In this document: in pieces, positions 18,297 to 26,350 of the stretch
Numbering within the stretch: the stretch's first letter is position 1
Layout: each line of letters opens with the position of its first letter
Source: Amycolatopsis umgeniensis
GTDB lineage: Bacteria; Actinomycetota; Actinomycetes; Mycobacteriales; Pseudonocardiaceae
Length of the DNA: 64,000 bases
Direction of reading: 5' to 3'
Assembly (NCBI RefSeq): GCF_014205155.1
Contig: NZ_JACHMX010000001.1
Span: forward strand, 4,278,001-4,342,000
Notes under the pieces: generated by a model
Seen by the model: only the letters and a program-made list of their open reading frames with translations
Database searches by the model: none
What the model was told of the DNA's origin: nothing
Position numbers and translations under genes: made by a program

Positions 18297-19045
18297 CAGC
18301 GGCGAACATGCTCCGCGCGGAACGGATCAAGCTGCTCAGCACGCGCGCGCCCTGGTGGTGCGGCGGCATCGCGGTCGTGGTGGCCCTCGCCTACACCGCG
18401 TTGTTCTTCGGTTTCGTTCCGTTGGAGGGGCAGACCGACGTCACGTCGACCCAGATCTCCAGTGCCCTCGGGCGCACCGTGGTGCTGATCCTCGCCATTC
18501 TCGCCGCGGCGACGGAGTTCAACTGGGGCACGATGAAACTCACCTTCCAGGCGGTGCCGTCCCGAGTGCCGGCCCTGCTGGCGAAGGGCGCCGTCGTCGG
18601 GGTGTTCTCGGGACTGGTCGGGCTGCTGGTGGGCTTCGGCTCGTGGGCTGTCGCGTATCTGATCAAACCGGCCGCCGACCTGGGGCTGACCTCGGGCGCG
18701 GACTGGCGTGCGGTGGCGGGCCAGGGAGTGACCTTCCTGCTGACCGGGCTGCTCGGCGTCGGGCTCGGCCTGCTGTTCCGCAGCCCCGCGTTCGCCCTCG
18801 GCTTCGCGTTGGTCTGGACGCAGTTGATCGAAGGTCTCGTCATGCTGATTCCGAAGATCGGCGACGACATCTACCAGTGGATGCCGTTCTTCGCGGCGAA
18901 TCAGTTTTCCGGGCCGGATCTGACGGTTTCGATGCTGAAACTCGAGCCGCCCTTGGGGCCGTGGGGCTATTTGGCTTATTTCGCCGGTATCTGCGTGGTT
19001 GTTTATGCGGCCGGGCTGATGATCACCCATCGAAGGGATGCGTGA
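18293..19045 (+). CDS. ABC transporter permease, cassette B (250 aa)
   Basis: A six-helix ABC-2-type membrane protein beginning MLRAERIKLLSTRAPWW, clearly related to the cassette A permease. The shared intracellular motif here is TEFNWGTMKLTFQAVPSR, and the C-terminus ends HRRDA. The start is fixed by the 4-nt overlap with the ATPase stop. Compared with cassette A the last loop before the final helix is about ten residues longer. Confidence 0.85.
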   Translation: MTAANMLRAERIKLLSTRAPWWCGGIAVVVALAYTALFFGFVPLEGQTDVTSTQISSALGRTVVLILAILAAATEFNWGTMKLTFQAVPSRVPALLAKGAVVGVFSGLVGLLVGFGSWAVAYLIKPAADLGLTSGADWRAVAGQGVTFLLTGLLGVGLGLLFRSPAFALGFALVWTQLIEGLVMLIPKIGDDIYQWMPFFAANQFSGPDLTVSMLKLEPPLGPWGYLAYFAGICVVVYAAGLMITHRRDA

Positions 19046-19180
19046 GCTTTTACCGCGGCCAAAGGAGTTAAGTCCACGTTAAGAGCCTGTGGCTTCTCTC
19101 ACAGGATGCGGACATACTGTTCCTGACCGGGCGATGCTCGGGATGAGCCCTTTTTCGGCTCTCGGCCCCGGAGGTGATCC

Positions 19181-19756
19181 TTGACGGTGGATTCCGGTCA
19201 GGGAGTGGAACGCACGATCCCGCAAGCCCGCACGGAAAGTATGCAGCCTCGGCTCGAGCCCATGCTCGACCTCGAATGGTCACAGGCGATCGAACTGCCC
19301 CGCTCGGTGGCGTCCGCGACCCGGCCATCCGATATTCGCCGCGCCTGGGTACACCGCGCGCCCGAAGATCTCGTCGTCGCGCTGTACCGCGCGTCCAGTG
19401 GAATGCACGGGGAAATCCCCGCGCCGTGGTGGCTTCGCGCCGTCGTGGAAGGCAGGCTCGAATCGCGGGAACTCGGTTTCCGCATCGAAGATCGCATCGC
19501 AGGCCTGCTCGGCAGGCGTCCCGGTTGGGAATTCGTCCCGTGGGCCGCGGACGGGGAATCCGGCTACTGGGAGTTCATGCCTTCCGAACGCGGGGCTTCC
19601 GGTCATTCGATCCCGACCACGGTGCTGAACACCAGCCGTCACGACGGCTGGATCGACGTTCTCCCCGCCCATTCCAGTACGACGCCGCCGCCGATCTCGG
19701 TCGGCGGATTCGCCGGGCTGCGCTCGCGGCTGGGGGAGTTCGAAGCGGTCCGTTAA
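19181..19756 (+). CDS. Hypothetical protein (191 aa)
   Basis: I do not recognise a family. The protein is soluble, tryptophan-rich, without signal peptide or membrane segment. The most structured parts are PRLEPMLDLEWSQAIELPRS, VVALYRASSGMHGEIPAPWW and ELGFRIEDRIAGLLGRRPGW. The TTG start is chosen because GGAGGTGATCC, an almost full complement of the 16S rRNA tail, lies 6 nt before it; a GTG two codons on is the alternative. It lies in front of trmB (20 bp gap) but trmB has its own -10-like element, so co-transcription is uncertain. Confidence 0.6.
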   Translation: MTVDSGQGVERTIPQARTESMQPRLEPMLDLEWSQAIELPRSVASATRPSDIRRAWVHRAPEDLVVALYRASSGMHGEIPAPWWLRAVVEGRLESRELGFRIEDRIAGLLGRRPGWEFVPWAADGESGYWEFMPSERGASGHSIPTTVLNTSRHDGWIDVLPAHSSTTPPPISVGGFAGLRSRLGEFEAVR

Positions 19757-19776
19757 CCACCGCGTTTAATGGGCTG

Positions 19777-20484
19777 GTGGAAAACGAGGACCAGCCACGG
19801 ATGCGCAGCGTGGTCAGTTATGTCAAACGCGGCGGCCGGATGACCGTCGGGCAGCAGCGAGCCTGGGACGACCTCTGGCCGTCGCTCGGCCGCACGGTCG
19901 GCGAACTGCCCGAAGGCACGGTGGATTTCGGCGACTGGTTCGGCAGGCAGGCCCCGGTCATGGTGGAGATCGGCTCGGGCATGGGCGAGACCACGTCCCA
20001 GCTCGCGGCCGCCGCGCCGGAGCTCAACTACGTCGCGGTCGAGGTGTACGACCCCGGGCTCGGCCAGCTGATGCTGCGCGCGGAGAAGCTCGGGGTGGAA
20101 AACCTCCGGCTGATGCACGGTGACGCCGTCGTGCTGCTGACGTCGCACGTCGAACCGGGCTCGCTGTCCGGGGTCCGGCTGTTCTTCCCGGACCCGTGGC
20201 CGAAGAAGCGGCACCACAAGCGGCGGATCGTGCAGCCCGGGTTCGTCTCGCTGGTGGCTTCGCGGCTCACGCCGGGCGGGACCTTCCACATGGCGACCGA
20301 CTGGGAGAACTACGCGGAGCAGATGATGGAGGTCTGCTCGGCCGAACCTCTCCTGCGCAACTTTCACGCCGACGAACCCGGCGGCTGGGCGCCGCGTCCG
20401 GAGTGGCGTCCGATCACGAAGTTCGAGAACCGCGCCGACGTCGAAGGCCGGATCTCGCACGACCTGATCTTCGAGCGCGTCTAG
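19777..20484 (+). CDS. trmB: tRNA (guanine-N7)-methyltransferase
   Basis: It methylates G46 in the variable loop of tRNAs, using S-adenosylmethionine. Motif I is MVEIGSGMGE, the acidic YVAVEVYDPG strand follows, and the family signature FFPDPWPKKRHHKRRI is complete. The C-terminal THMATDW-type motif appears as FHMATDWENYAEQM. GTG 19777 gives 235 residues and is preceded by TTTAAT at the spacing expected for a leaderless mRNA; an in-frame ATG at 19801 is the alternative. A very strong terminator follows at 20509-20554. Confidence 0.95.
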   Translation: MENEDQPRMRSVVSYVKRGGRMTVGQQRAWDDLWPSLGRTVGELPEGTVDFGDWFGRQAPVMVEIGSGMGETTSQLAAAAPELNYVAVEVYDPGLGQLMLRAEKLGVENLRLMHGDAVVLLTSHVEPGSLSGVRLFFPDPWPKKRHHKRRIVQPGFVSLVASRLTPGGTFHMATDWENYAEQMMEVCSAEPLLRNFHADEPGGWAPRPEWRPITKFENRADVEGRISHDLIFERV

Positions 20485-20508
20485 ATTTTCTGAACGACTG
20501 AAACGCCT

Positions 20509-20554
20509 GAAAGGGCCGGTCAGGGACGTCCCCACGTCCTTGACCGGCCCTTTC
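20509..20554 (+). terminator. Strong trmB terminator
   Basis: Arms of 21 nt (20509-20529 and 20534-20554) pair throughout apart from one G-T, with a CCCC loop, 24 bp after the trmB stop. The remaining bases to 20717 show no gene. Confidence 0.85.
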
Positions 20555-20717
20555 TCGACACCCCCGTGCCTTGGGATGCCCCCTGCGCATCCCCGGTGCC
20601 CGTTCATCCATCCCCCGACAGAGGGATGACCGGGCACCCGGCTCGTGGGTGGTTACCTCCGACTCCACCCACGAGACCTGCCCGCCCCGGCGCCATGACG
20701 CCATTCGGGCGAACCTT

Positions 20718-22964
20718 TTACTCCTCGGCGAGCGGCTCCGACTGCACCCGCTTGAGCGCCGGGGTCGAGACGGATGCCCCGAGCAACGCCACCCCGATTC
20801 CCAGCACCACGGGCGCCAGCAGCCACGGGCTCAGCACGATCGGGTCCTTCTCGACCATGCTGTAGAGCCCGACGCCGACTCCGACCCCGACCGCACCCGC
20901 GCCGATGGTGGCCACCATCGCGGGCAGGGCCGCTTCCATCCGCAGCGCCCTCGCCAGCACCCGGACCGGCGTGCCTGCCGCGATGAGTGCCCCGAAGGTG
21001 CGGCGGCGGTCCATCACCGAACCGGCTGTCGCCACGGCAGCGCTGCAGCCGGCGAGCACCCCGGCGGCGATCAGGCCGATCACGGTGACCCGGCGCAGGT
21101 CGCCGAGTTCCTGCTGCTGGCCGATCAGGTGCAGGCCGCGGCTGCCGACCTCCTGGCCGGGTGCCGCCCCGACCAGCGCGGTCCGCACGACCTCGCCGTT
21201 CGCCGGGGTGGTCGGCACGACCACGTCGAACCTTTCCAGCGTGACCCCCGCGGGAACCAGGGCCGGGTCGATGACGATCGTGCTGAACGTGTCCTCTTCA
21301 GACTCGGGGAACGTGCGCGCCGGGACGTTCCCGAGCTTCGGACCGGCCTTGTCGTACTCCGGCACCACGTTGTACGCCGCCGGGTCGAGCTTGTAGCTGC
21401 TGTAGATCGCGGGTTCCGGGCCACAGGTGCCGCCGATGTTCACCCGGAGCAGCTTCGTGGCGTCCTCGCAGGTCATCACGAAAGCCCGGTTCAACGTCTG
21501 GGAGCGGGTGCCCGGCTCGCCGGTCGACAGGTAGACCTGGCCGACCGCGACGGCCTTCTCGGCGACCCCGTTGCGGGCGAGGGAGGCGTTGGTCTCGGCG
21601 GCGACTCGCTGTGCCTGGGTCGCGTCGGATTCGGCGTAGAGGACGCTGTCCTTGAAGGTCCGTCCACCGCCCGCCATCGACTCGAACGTGGGCAGCAGCG
21701 TGAGCGCCATCGAGCCGGTGAAGACGGCGAGCACGACACCCGCGGTGGCGCGGTAGGCGCTCTTCGGGTCGTCACGGAGCCTGCGCCCGGCCAGCAGCGA
21801 GGCCGGTTTGCGCCAGATCCGGACGAACGTGCCGCCCACCGCCGAGGTGACCCACGGTCCGATGATCGCGGCCGATCCGACCAGCAGGAACAGCCCGAAC
21901 ATGACCATCGGCAGGCTGGCGTCGTCCTGGGTGACCGCGAAGAGGAAGAAGGCACCGGCCACGGGGACCGCGAGCAACCGCCACCAGTGCAGTGGTTTGC
22001 GAGCGTGCGCCGAAGCCGCGAACAGCGGCGTCTTCAGCACGCGGCGGATGCCGAGGACCCCGGCGAAGACGACCAGCAGCGGGATCGCCACGGCGACCGC
22101 GATGGTCGAGCCGAGCGAAAGGCTGAAGTCCGAGGCGAGCCAGGTTCCGCCTGCCCACGGAACGAACGTCGAGAGGCCTTGGAGCGCCGGTGCCACGAGG
22201 ATGCCGAGCAGGGCGCCGACGACCGCGGACAACGCGGTCTCGGCGGCGACGATCTTCGTCACCTGGCCTGGCGTCGCCCCGGCCAGCCGCAACGCCGCCA
22301 TCCGCAGCTCACGCCGGGCGGCGGTGAGCCGGGCCGAGGACGCGACGAGCACCAGGCTCGGCACGAGCAGGACGATCACGCCGACCCAAGCGAGCAGTTC
22401 GAGCATCGGGTCGGGCTTCGCCTGCTTGTTGGGGAAGCCGTCCGCGGCGAGCGCCGATTTCGGCATCGTCTCCGGGGTGTGGCCGACCACTGCGACCAGC
22501 TGTTCCGGATACATCAGTGAGTCGGGCCCGAGTGCGTCGACGAGTTTGCCGAACCGCTCCCCGAGCTGGGCCTGCGGCACCGACTGGATCAGCTTCCCGA
22601 GCTCAGGCGAAACGATCGCCTCGCCGGGGGCCGGCAGCTTCGGGATGCCCGGCGGCAGGCTGAGCATCGGCGCGGTGCCGGTCTGGGCGATGTCGACGCG
22701 GATGATCTCGCGGTCGCCCGAGTAGTCCTTGTTCGCCGCCATCAGCAGCGGCGCCGGACGCTGACTCTGCCCAGAGTCGCTGTTGTAGCTGTAGATGTCC
22801 TGCCAGATCGCCCGCTGTGAGCGGGCCTGCGTGGCACCCGGGAGTGAGGCCAGCAGGAGCACCAGACTGGTCGCGACGGCGACCCCGACCGCGGTGAGGA
22901 TGGCCGACGTGCGGGTCCGGCGGTCGACCCGGAGCACCCGCATGGCCAGCTGGAAGCTGTTCAT
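20718..22964 (-). CDS. FtsX-like ABC transporter permease (748 aa)
   Basis: A MacB/FtsX-type permease. One membrane helix near residues 20-42 is followed by a large extracytoplasmic region (about 45-190). Three or four helices follow around 190-320. A second helix group lies at about 340-440, then a second extracytoplasmic domain with a Cys pair (MTCEDATK, GGTCGPE). The C-terminus has three helices with the FtsX motif RRRTFGALIAAGTPVRVLAR. Such proteins move lipids, peptides or antibiotics mechanically, without a classic channel. Its ATG overlaps the ATPase stop (TAATG). The operon diverges from a two-component system (23841-26260), a common regulator/transporter arrangement for envelope-stress or peptide resistance. 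Confidence 0.9.
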   Translation of the reverse strand: MNSFQLAMRVLRVDRRTRTSAILTAVGVAVATSLVLLLASLPGATQARSQRAIWQDIYSYNSDSGQSQRPAPLLMAANKDYSGDREIIRVDIAQTGTAPMLSLPPGIPKLPAPGEAIVSPELGKLIQSVPQAQLGERFGKLVDALGPDSLMYPEQLVAVVGHTPETMPKSALAADGFPNKQAKPDPMLELLAWVGVIVLLVPSLVLVASSARLTAARRELRMAALRLAGATPGQVTKIVAAETALSAVVGALLGILVAPALQGLSTFVPWAGGTWLASDFSLSLGSTIAVAVAIPLLVVFAGVLGIRRVLKTPLFAASAHARKPLHWWRLLAVPVAGAFFLFAVTQDDASLPMVMFGLFLLVGSAAIIGPWVTSAVGGTFVRIWRKPASLLAGRRLRDDPKSAYRATAGVVLAVFTGSMALTLLPTFESMAGGGRTFKDSVLYAESDATQAQRVAAETNASLARNGVAEKAVAVGQVYLSTGEPGTRSQTLNRAFVMTCEDATKLLRVNIGGTCGPEPAIYSSYKLDPAAYNVVPEYDKAGPKLGNVPARTFPESEEDTFSTIVIDPALVPAGVTLERFDVVVPTTPANGEVVRTALVGAAPGQEVGSRGLHLIGQQQELGDLRRVTVIGLIAAGVLAGCSAAVATAGSVMDRRRTFGALIAAGTPVRVLARALRMEAALPAMVATIGAGAVGVGVGVGLYSMVEKDPIVLSPWLLAPVVLGIGVALLGASVSTPALKRVQSEPLAEE

Positions 22965-23659
22965 TAAGCAGCCAACCTCGTCGCGATCAGGCCGTCGCGG
23001 ATGGAGACGGTGCGCGGCATGGCTTCGGCGAGTTCGCGGTCGTGCGTCACGACGATCACCGCGGCACCGCTGTCGGCGGCCGCGGAGAGCAGCGCGTCCA
23101 TGGTGGCGCGGCCGGTGCGGGTGTCGAGCGCGCCGGTCGGCTCGTCGGCGAAGATCACCTTCGGCCGGTGCGTCAACGCGCGTGCGATCGCGACGCGCTG
23201 CGCCTCACCACCGGAAAGCTCACCGGGGCGGCGCTTCTCCTTGCCCGCGAGCCCGAGCTTCGCCAGCCATTCGCGGCCTGCCTCGATGGATTCCTTGCGG
23301 CCCTTGCCACTCAGCAGCGACGGCAGCGCGACGTTCTCTTCGGCGCTCAGCTCGGCGACGAGCATGCCGGACTGGAACACGAAGCCGAACTCGGTGCGCC
23401 GCAGTTCGCTGCGTTTGCGCTCGTTGAGCTGGTCGACCCGCTGCCCGGCCAGGAAGATCTGTCCGGCGTCGGCGCGGAGAATCCCGGCGAGCACGTGCAG
23501 CAGGGACGTCTTGCCCGAGCCGGAGGGCCCGACGATGGCGACCGCGTCACCCGCCTGGATGTCGATGTCGATCCCGGCCAGCGCGTACTGCGTGCCGTAC
23601 TGCTTCACCAGCCCACGGCCCGAAAGCACCGGCTGCCCTGTCCACTGTGGATCTACCAC
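22964..23659 (-). CDS. ABC transporter ATP-binding protein, MacB/LolD type (231 aa)
   Basis: Walker A is GPSGSGKTSLLHVLAG, the Q-loop region EFGFVFQSGML, the signature LSGGEAQRVAIARAL, Walker B VIFADEPTGALD and the H-loop VTHDRE. These are the features of ATPases that drive FtsX-like permeases. It is the first gene of the operon, overlapping the permease by 1 nt (TAATG). The promoter lies in the 181-bp divergent region shared with the sensor kinase gene at 23841. Confidence 0.93.
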   Translation of the reverse strand: MVDPQWTGQPVLSGRGLVKQYGTQYALAGIDIDIQAGDAVAIVGPSGSGKTSLLHVLAGILRADAGQIFLAGQRVDQLNERKRSELRRTEFGFVFQSGMLVAELSAEENVALPSLLSGKGRKESIEAGREWLAKLGLAGKEKRRPGELSGGEAQRVAIARALTHRPKVIFADEPTGALDTRTGRATMDALLSAAADSGAAVIVVTHDRELAEAMPRTVSIRDGLIATRLAA

Positions 23660-23766
23660 CGTGATTCTCCCTAGTCAGTCACTTGGTGTTCTGCTTCGGG
23701 GAAGAGCTTCGCTGTGAAACACCTGTGTCCACTTCGGGCAGACGGCCAGTGCTGATCACGCGCGTA

Positions 23767-23812
23767 TCGGCCGATCGGCCGAGGTGGGTCGGGCCGGTCG
23801 GCCAAGGTGCGG
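23767..23812. promoter_or_regulatory. Candidate response-regulator binding sites
   Basis: A perfect 16-bp palindrome (TCGGCCGATCGGCCGA, 23767-23782) overlaps the first of two direct repeats, beginning at 23771 (CCGATCGGCCGAGGTGGG) and 23794 (CCGGTCGGCCAAGGTGCG). They match at 15 of 18 positions with a 23-bp period. They lie between the ABC operon start (23659) and the kinase start (23841), the expected place for binding by the regulator 25610-26260. Confidence 0.55.
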
Positions 23813-23840
23813 ACGGTGGCGGATCCTCTACCGTCACGGT

Positions 23841-25613
23841 GTGACAGCAGGTCCATCCCAGAACAAGTTCTCCGCACGGGCGAGTGCGCTCGCGCGCCGT
23901 ATCGGCATGCCCGCGGTGATCCTGCTGGCCGCGTTCGCGTTCGACCTGGCCTTCATCACCGACGCCGCCTTCGACGACGCCGGCCCGCGGTTCATCGACC
24001 TCCTGCTGTTCCCCGCCATCTTCGGGATGGTGTTCTGCGCGCTCTGGGCGCAGAAACGCGCCGCTGTCGCCGCCGTCGCCGCCTCGGTCGTACTGGTGGG
24101 TTACACGCTGGTCGTCCGGTACTTCCACATCCCGACCTATTCGAGTGTGCTCGCGAACCTGTCCATCACCGAGGTGGTGGCGGGGGTGGAGATCCTGTTC
24201 TACGCCGCGCGCCGGACGCGGCCGGGGGTCGCGTTCGCGGTGATCTCCGGCTTGGTGCTGGCCACCTTGACCGCGGTGTCCGGCCGGTACACGGAAGGGC
24301 TGTCGGGCGGCACCATGGCGCAGGCGATGCTGTTCGGCGGCATCCTGCTGGGCGGCACGCTGGTCTTCGCGATTCCCGGGCGCGACCGCATGACGAATCC
24401 GAAGCGCTACGAGAAGCTGCAGAAGCTCAACAAGCTGGTGATGGGCCAATGGCCGCTCATCGGCATGCTGAGCATCGCGCTGCTCCTGGAATTCACGTTC
24501 ACCTACGCCAGCCGGGCGCACGGACTGCCCATCCTGGTCTGCTCGATCATCGCCGCGGTCATCGCGGTCGCGGCACCGCGGCGACCGGCTGACGCGATGG
24601 TCGCGCTCACCGCGGTCATGCTGCTTTCGGCGATGGTGACGCCGTTCCTCCGGCTCCGCTACGACTACCCGACTCCGGGCGGGGTGCCGGGGACGCAGAT
24701 CGTCGCCGGGATGGGGCTGGTCATCACCCTGGTCCGCGCGGTCGGGCTCGCCAAGGCCACGTCACGGATCGGCGCGCTGTCCGCGGTGGTGGCGGGCGCC
24801 TGCATCCTCAACACCGGGCGGCCGACACCGACCCTGATGACCGACCCCGACAACATCGCCAGCTTCGCGGTCGCCGGAGTGCTGCTGCTCGGTATCTCGG
24901 TGGCGGTCGGCCTGGCGCTGCGTTCGCGGGATTCGGAGCGGACGCAGGTCATCCAGTCGGCGATCAGCGACGCGCAGACGTCGGAGCGGATGGCGCTGGC
25001 GCGGGAACTGCACGACGTCGTCGCCCACCACGTCACGGGGATCGTCGTCCAGGCACAGGCGGCGAAGATGATGGGCGAGAAGAACCCGCAGGTCGCGGTC
25101 GAAGCGATGGGCCGGATCGAGGACGCCGGGGTGGAGGCGCTCGCGGCGATGCGACGGCTCGTGCGGAGTATGCGCGGCGACGCCCCGGCCGGGAGCAGCG
25201 AGTTCAGCGAGCAGGCCACCACCGATCTCGCCGCCGACCTGCGGACGCTGATCGAACGGTCGAACCACGGTGTGAAGACGTCGATGAAGCTCGAGCTGCC
25301 GCCGAACGTGCCGCACGAGGTCGGGCGGTCGGCGTTGCGGCTGGTGCAGGAGTCGCTGACGAACGTCGGCAAACACGCGTCCGGCGCGAAGGAGGCGCTG
25401 GTGATCGCCGAGGTGACCGGGGCGGAACTGCACCTCCAGGTGACCGATGACGGACGCGAGCCCCACGGCCGTCCGGCCGGCGGGTCGGGCGGCTACGGTC
25501 TGATCGGGATGCGCGAACGCGTCGCCCTGCTGCACGGCCGGCTCTCCGCCGGGCGGGCGCCGGGCGGCGGCTGGCGAGTCGAAGCGTGGCTACCACTTGA
25601 AGGAGAAGAGTGA
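23841..25613 (+). CDS. Sensor histidine kinase, HisKA_3 family (590 aa)
   Basis: An unusually large membrane module of about ten or more helices fills residues 20-360, with only short loops. The dimerisation domain then has His391 in RELHDVVAHH, and the HATPase domain shows QESLTNVGKHA, DDGREP and GGYGLIGMRERV. Intramembrane sensing fits its place next to an FtsX-type ABC exporter. The start may be leaderless (TACCGT 6 nt before GTG 23841). It overlaps the response regulator by 4 nt and diverges from the ABC operon 20718-23659, its likely target. Confidence 0.9.
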   Translation: MTAGPSQNKFSARASALARRIGMPAVILLAAFAFDLAFITDAAFDDAGPRFIDLLLFPAIFGMVFCALWAQKRAAVAAVAASVVLVGYTLVVRYFHIPTYSSVLANLSITEVVAGVEILFYAARRTRPGVAFAVISGLVLATLTAVSGRYTEGLSGGTMAQAMLFGGILLGGTLVFAIPGRDRMTNPKRYEKLQKLNKLVMGQWPLIGMLSIALLLEFTFTYASRAHGLPILVCSIIAAVIAVAAPRRPADAMVALTAVMLLSAMVTPFLRLRYDYPTPGGVPGTQIVAGMGLVITLVRAVGLAKATSRIGALSAVVAGACILNTGRPTPTLMTDPDNIASFAVAGVLLLGISVAVGLALRSRDSERTQVIQSAISDAQTSERMALARELHDVVAHHVTGIVVQAQAAKMMGEKNPQVAVEAMGRIEDAGVEALAAMRRLVRSMRGDAPAGSSEFSEQATTDLAADLRTLIERSNHGVKTSMKLELPPNVPHEVGRSALRLVQESLTNVGKHASGAKEALVIAEVTGAELHLQVTDDGREPHGRPAGGSGGYGLIGMRERVALLHGRLSAGRAPGGGWRVEAWLPLEGEE

Positions 25614-26260
25614 TCCGGGTATTGATCGCCGACGACCAGGACATGGTGCGGATCGGCTTCCGGATGATCCTGGACGCTCAGGACGACATCGAAGTGGTCG
25701 CCGACGTGGCGGACGGCGTCTCGGCGGTGGCGAAGGCGCGCGAACTGCGGCCGGACGTCTGCCTGCTGGACATCCGCATGCCCGGGATCGACGGGCTCGA
25801 GGTCACCAAGCAGCTGGCGGGCCCGGACGTCGTCGATCCGCTGAAGGTGGTCGTGGTCACGACCTTCGATCTCGACGAGTACGTGCACACCGCGCTGCGG
25901 AACGGCGCCAGCGGTTTCCTGCTGAAGGACGCCGGGCCCGCGCTGCTGATCGAAGCGGTGCGCGCGGCCGCGCGCGGGGACGCGCTGGTGTCGCCGCAGA
26001 TCACCGTGCGGCTGCTGAAGCATTTCGACGGCGGGACGGTGAAACGCGATGTCAGCCCGCCTTCGGAGCCGCTGACCGCGCGGGAGCTGGACGTGGTCAA
26101 GGCGGCCGCGAAGGGGCTGACGAACACCGAGATCGGGGCCGAGCTGTTCCTGTCGCTTTCGACGGTGAAGACGCATCTGGCGTCCGTGCAGGGCAAGGTC
26201 GGTGCGCGGAACCGGGTGGAGATCGCGGCTTGGGCGTGGCGCAGCGGGGTCGTGGACTAG
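25610..26260 (+). CDS. Response regulator, NarL/LuxR family (216 aa)
   Basis: Receiver domain with the DDQ acidic pair, Asp54 in LLDIRMPG, VTTFDLDEYV and FLLKDA. The LuxR-type DNA-binding domain reads LTARELDVVKAAAKGLTNTE then LSLSTVKTHLASVQ. It is coupled to the kinase by a GTGA overlap and preceded by GAAGGAGAAGA. It is about as long as, and similar to, the regulator at 12569-13225. The paired repeats at 23771 and 23794 are its best candidate targets. Confidence 0.93.
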   Translation: MIRVLIADDQDMVRIGFRMILDAQDDIEVVADVADGVSAVAKARELRPDVCLLDIRMPGIDGLEVTKQLAGPDVVDPLKVVVVTTFDLDEYVHTALRNGASGFLLKDAGPALLIEAVRAAARGDALVSPQITVRLLKHFDGGTVKRDVSPPSEPLTARELDVVKAAAKGLTNTEIGAELFLSLSTVKTHLASVQGKVGARNRVEIAAWAWRSGVVD

Positions 26261-26268
26261 AGCCCCGT

Positions 26269-26295
26269 GGTCTTTTGCTCTCTTGAAGTCGCGCT
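26269..26295 (+). repeat. 27-bp dispersed repeat, copy 2
   Basis: Matches the reverse complement of 8368-8394 at 25 of 27 positions. It lies 55 bp upstream of the amidohydrolase start, pointing toward it, as copy 1 points toward the GrpE-like gene. Confidence 0.6.
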
Positions 26296-26350
26296 CCTGC
26301 GACGAGATAGCGGTCGGCGCGATAAAGAGCACGGTCCGTAAGCTCCAGTC

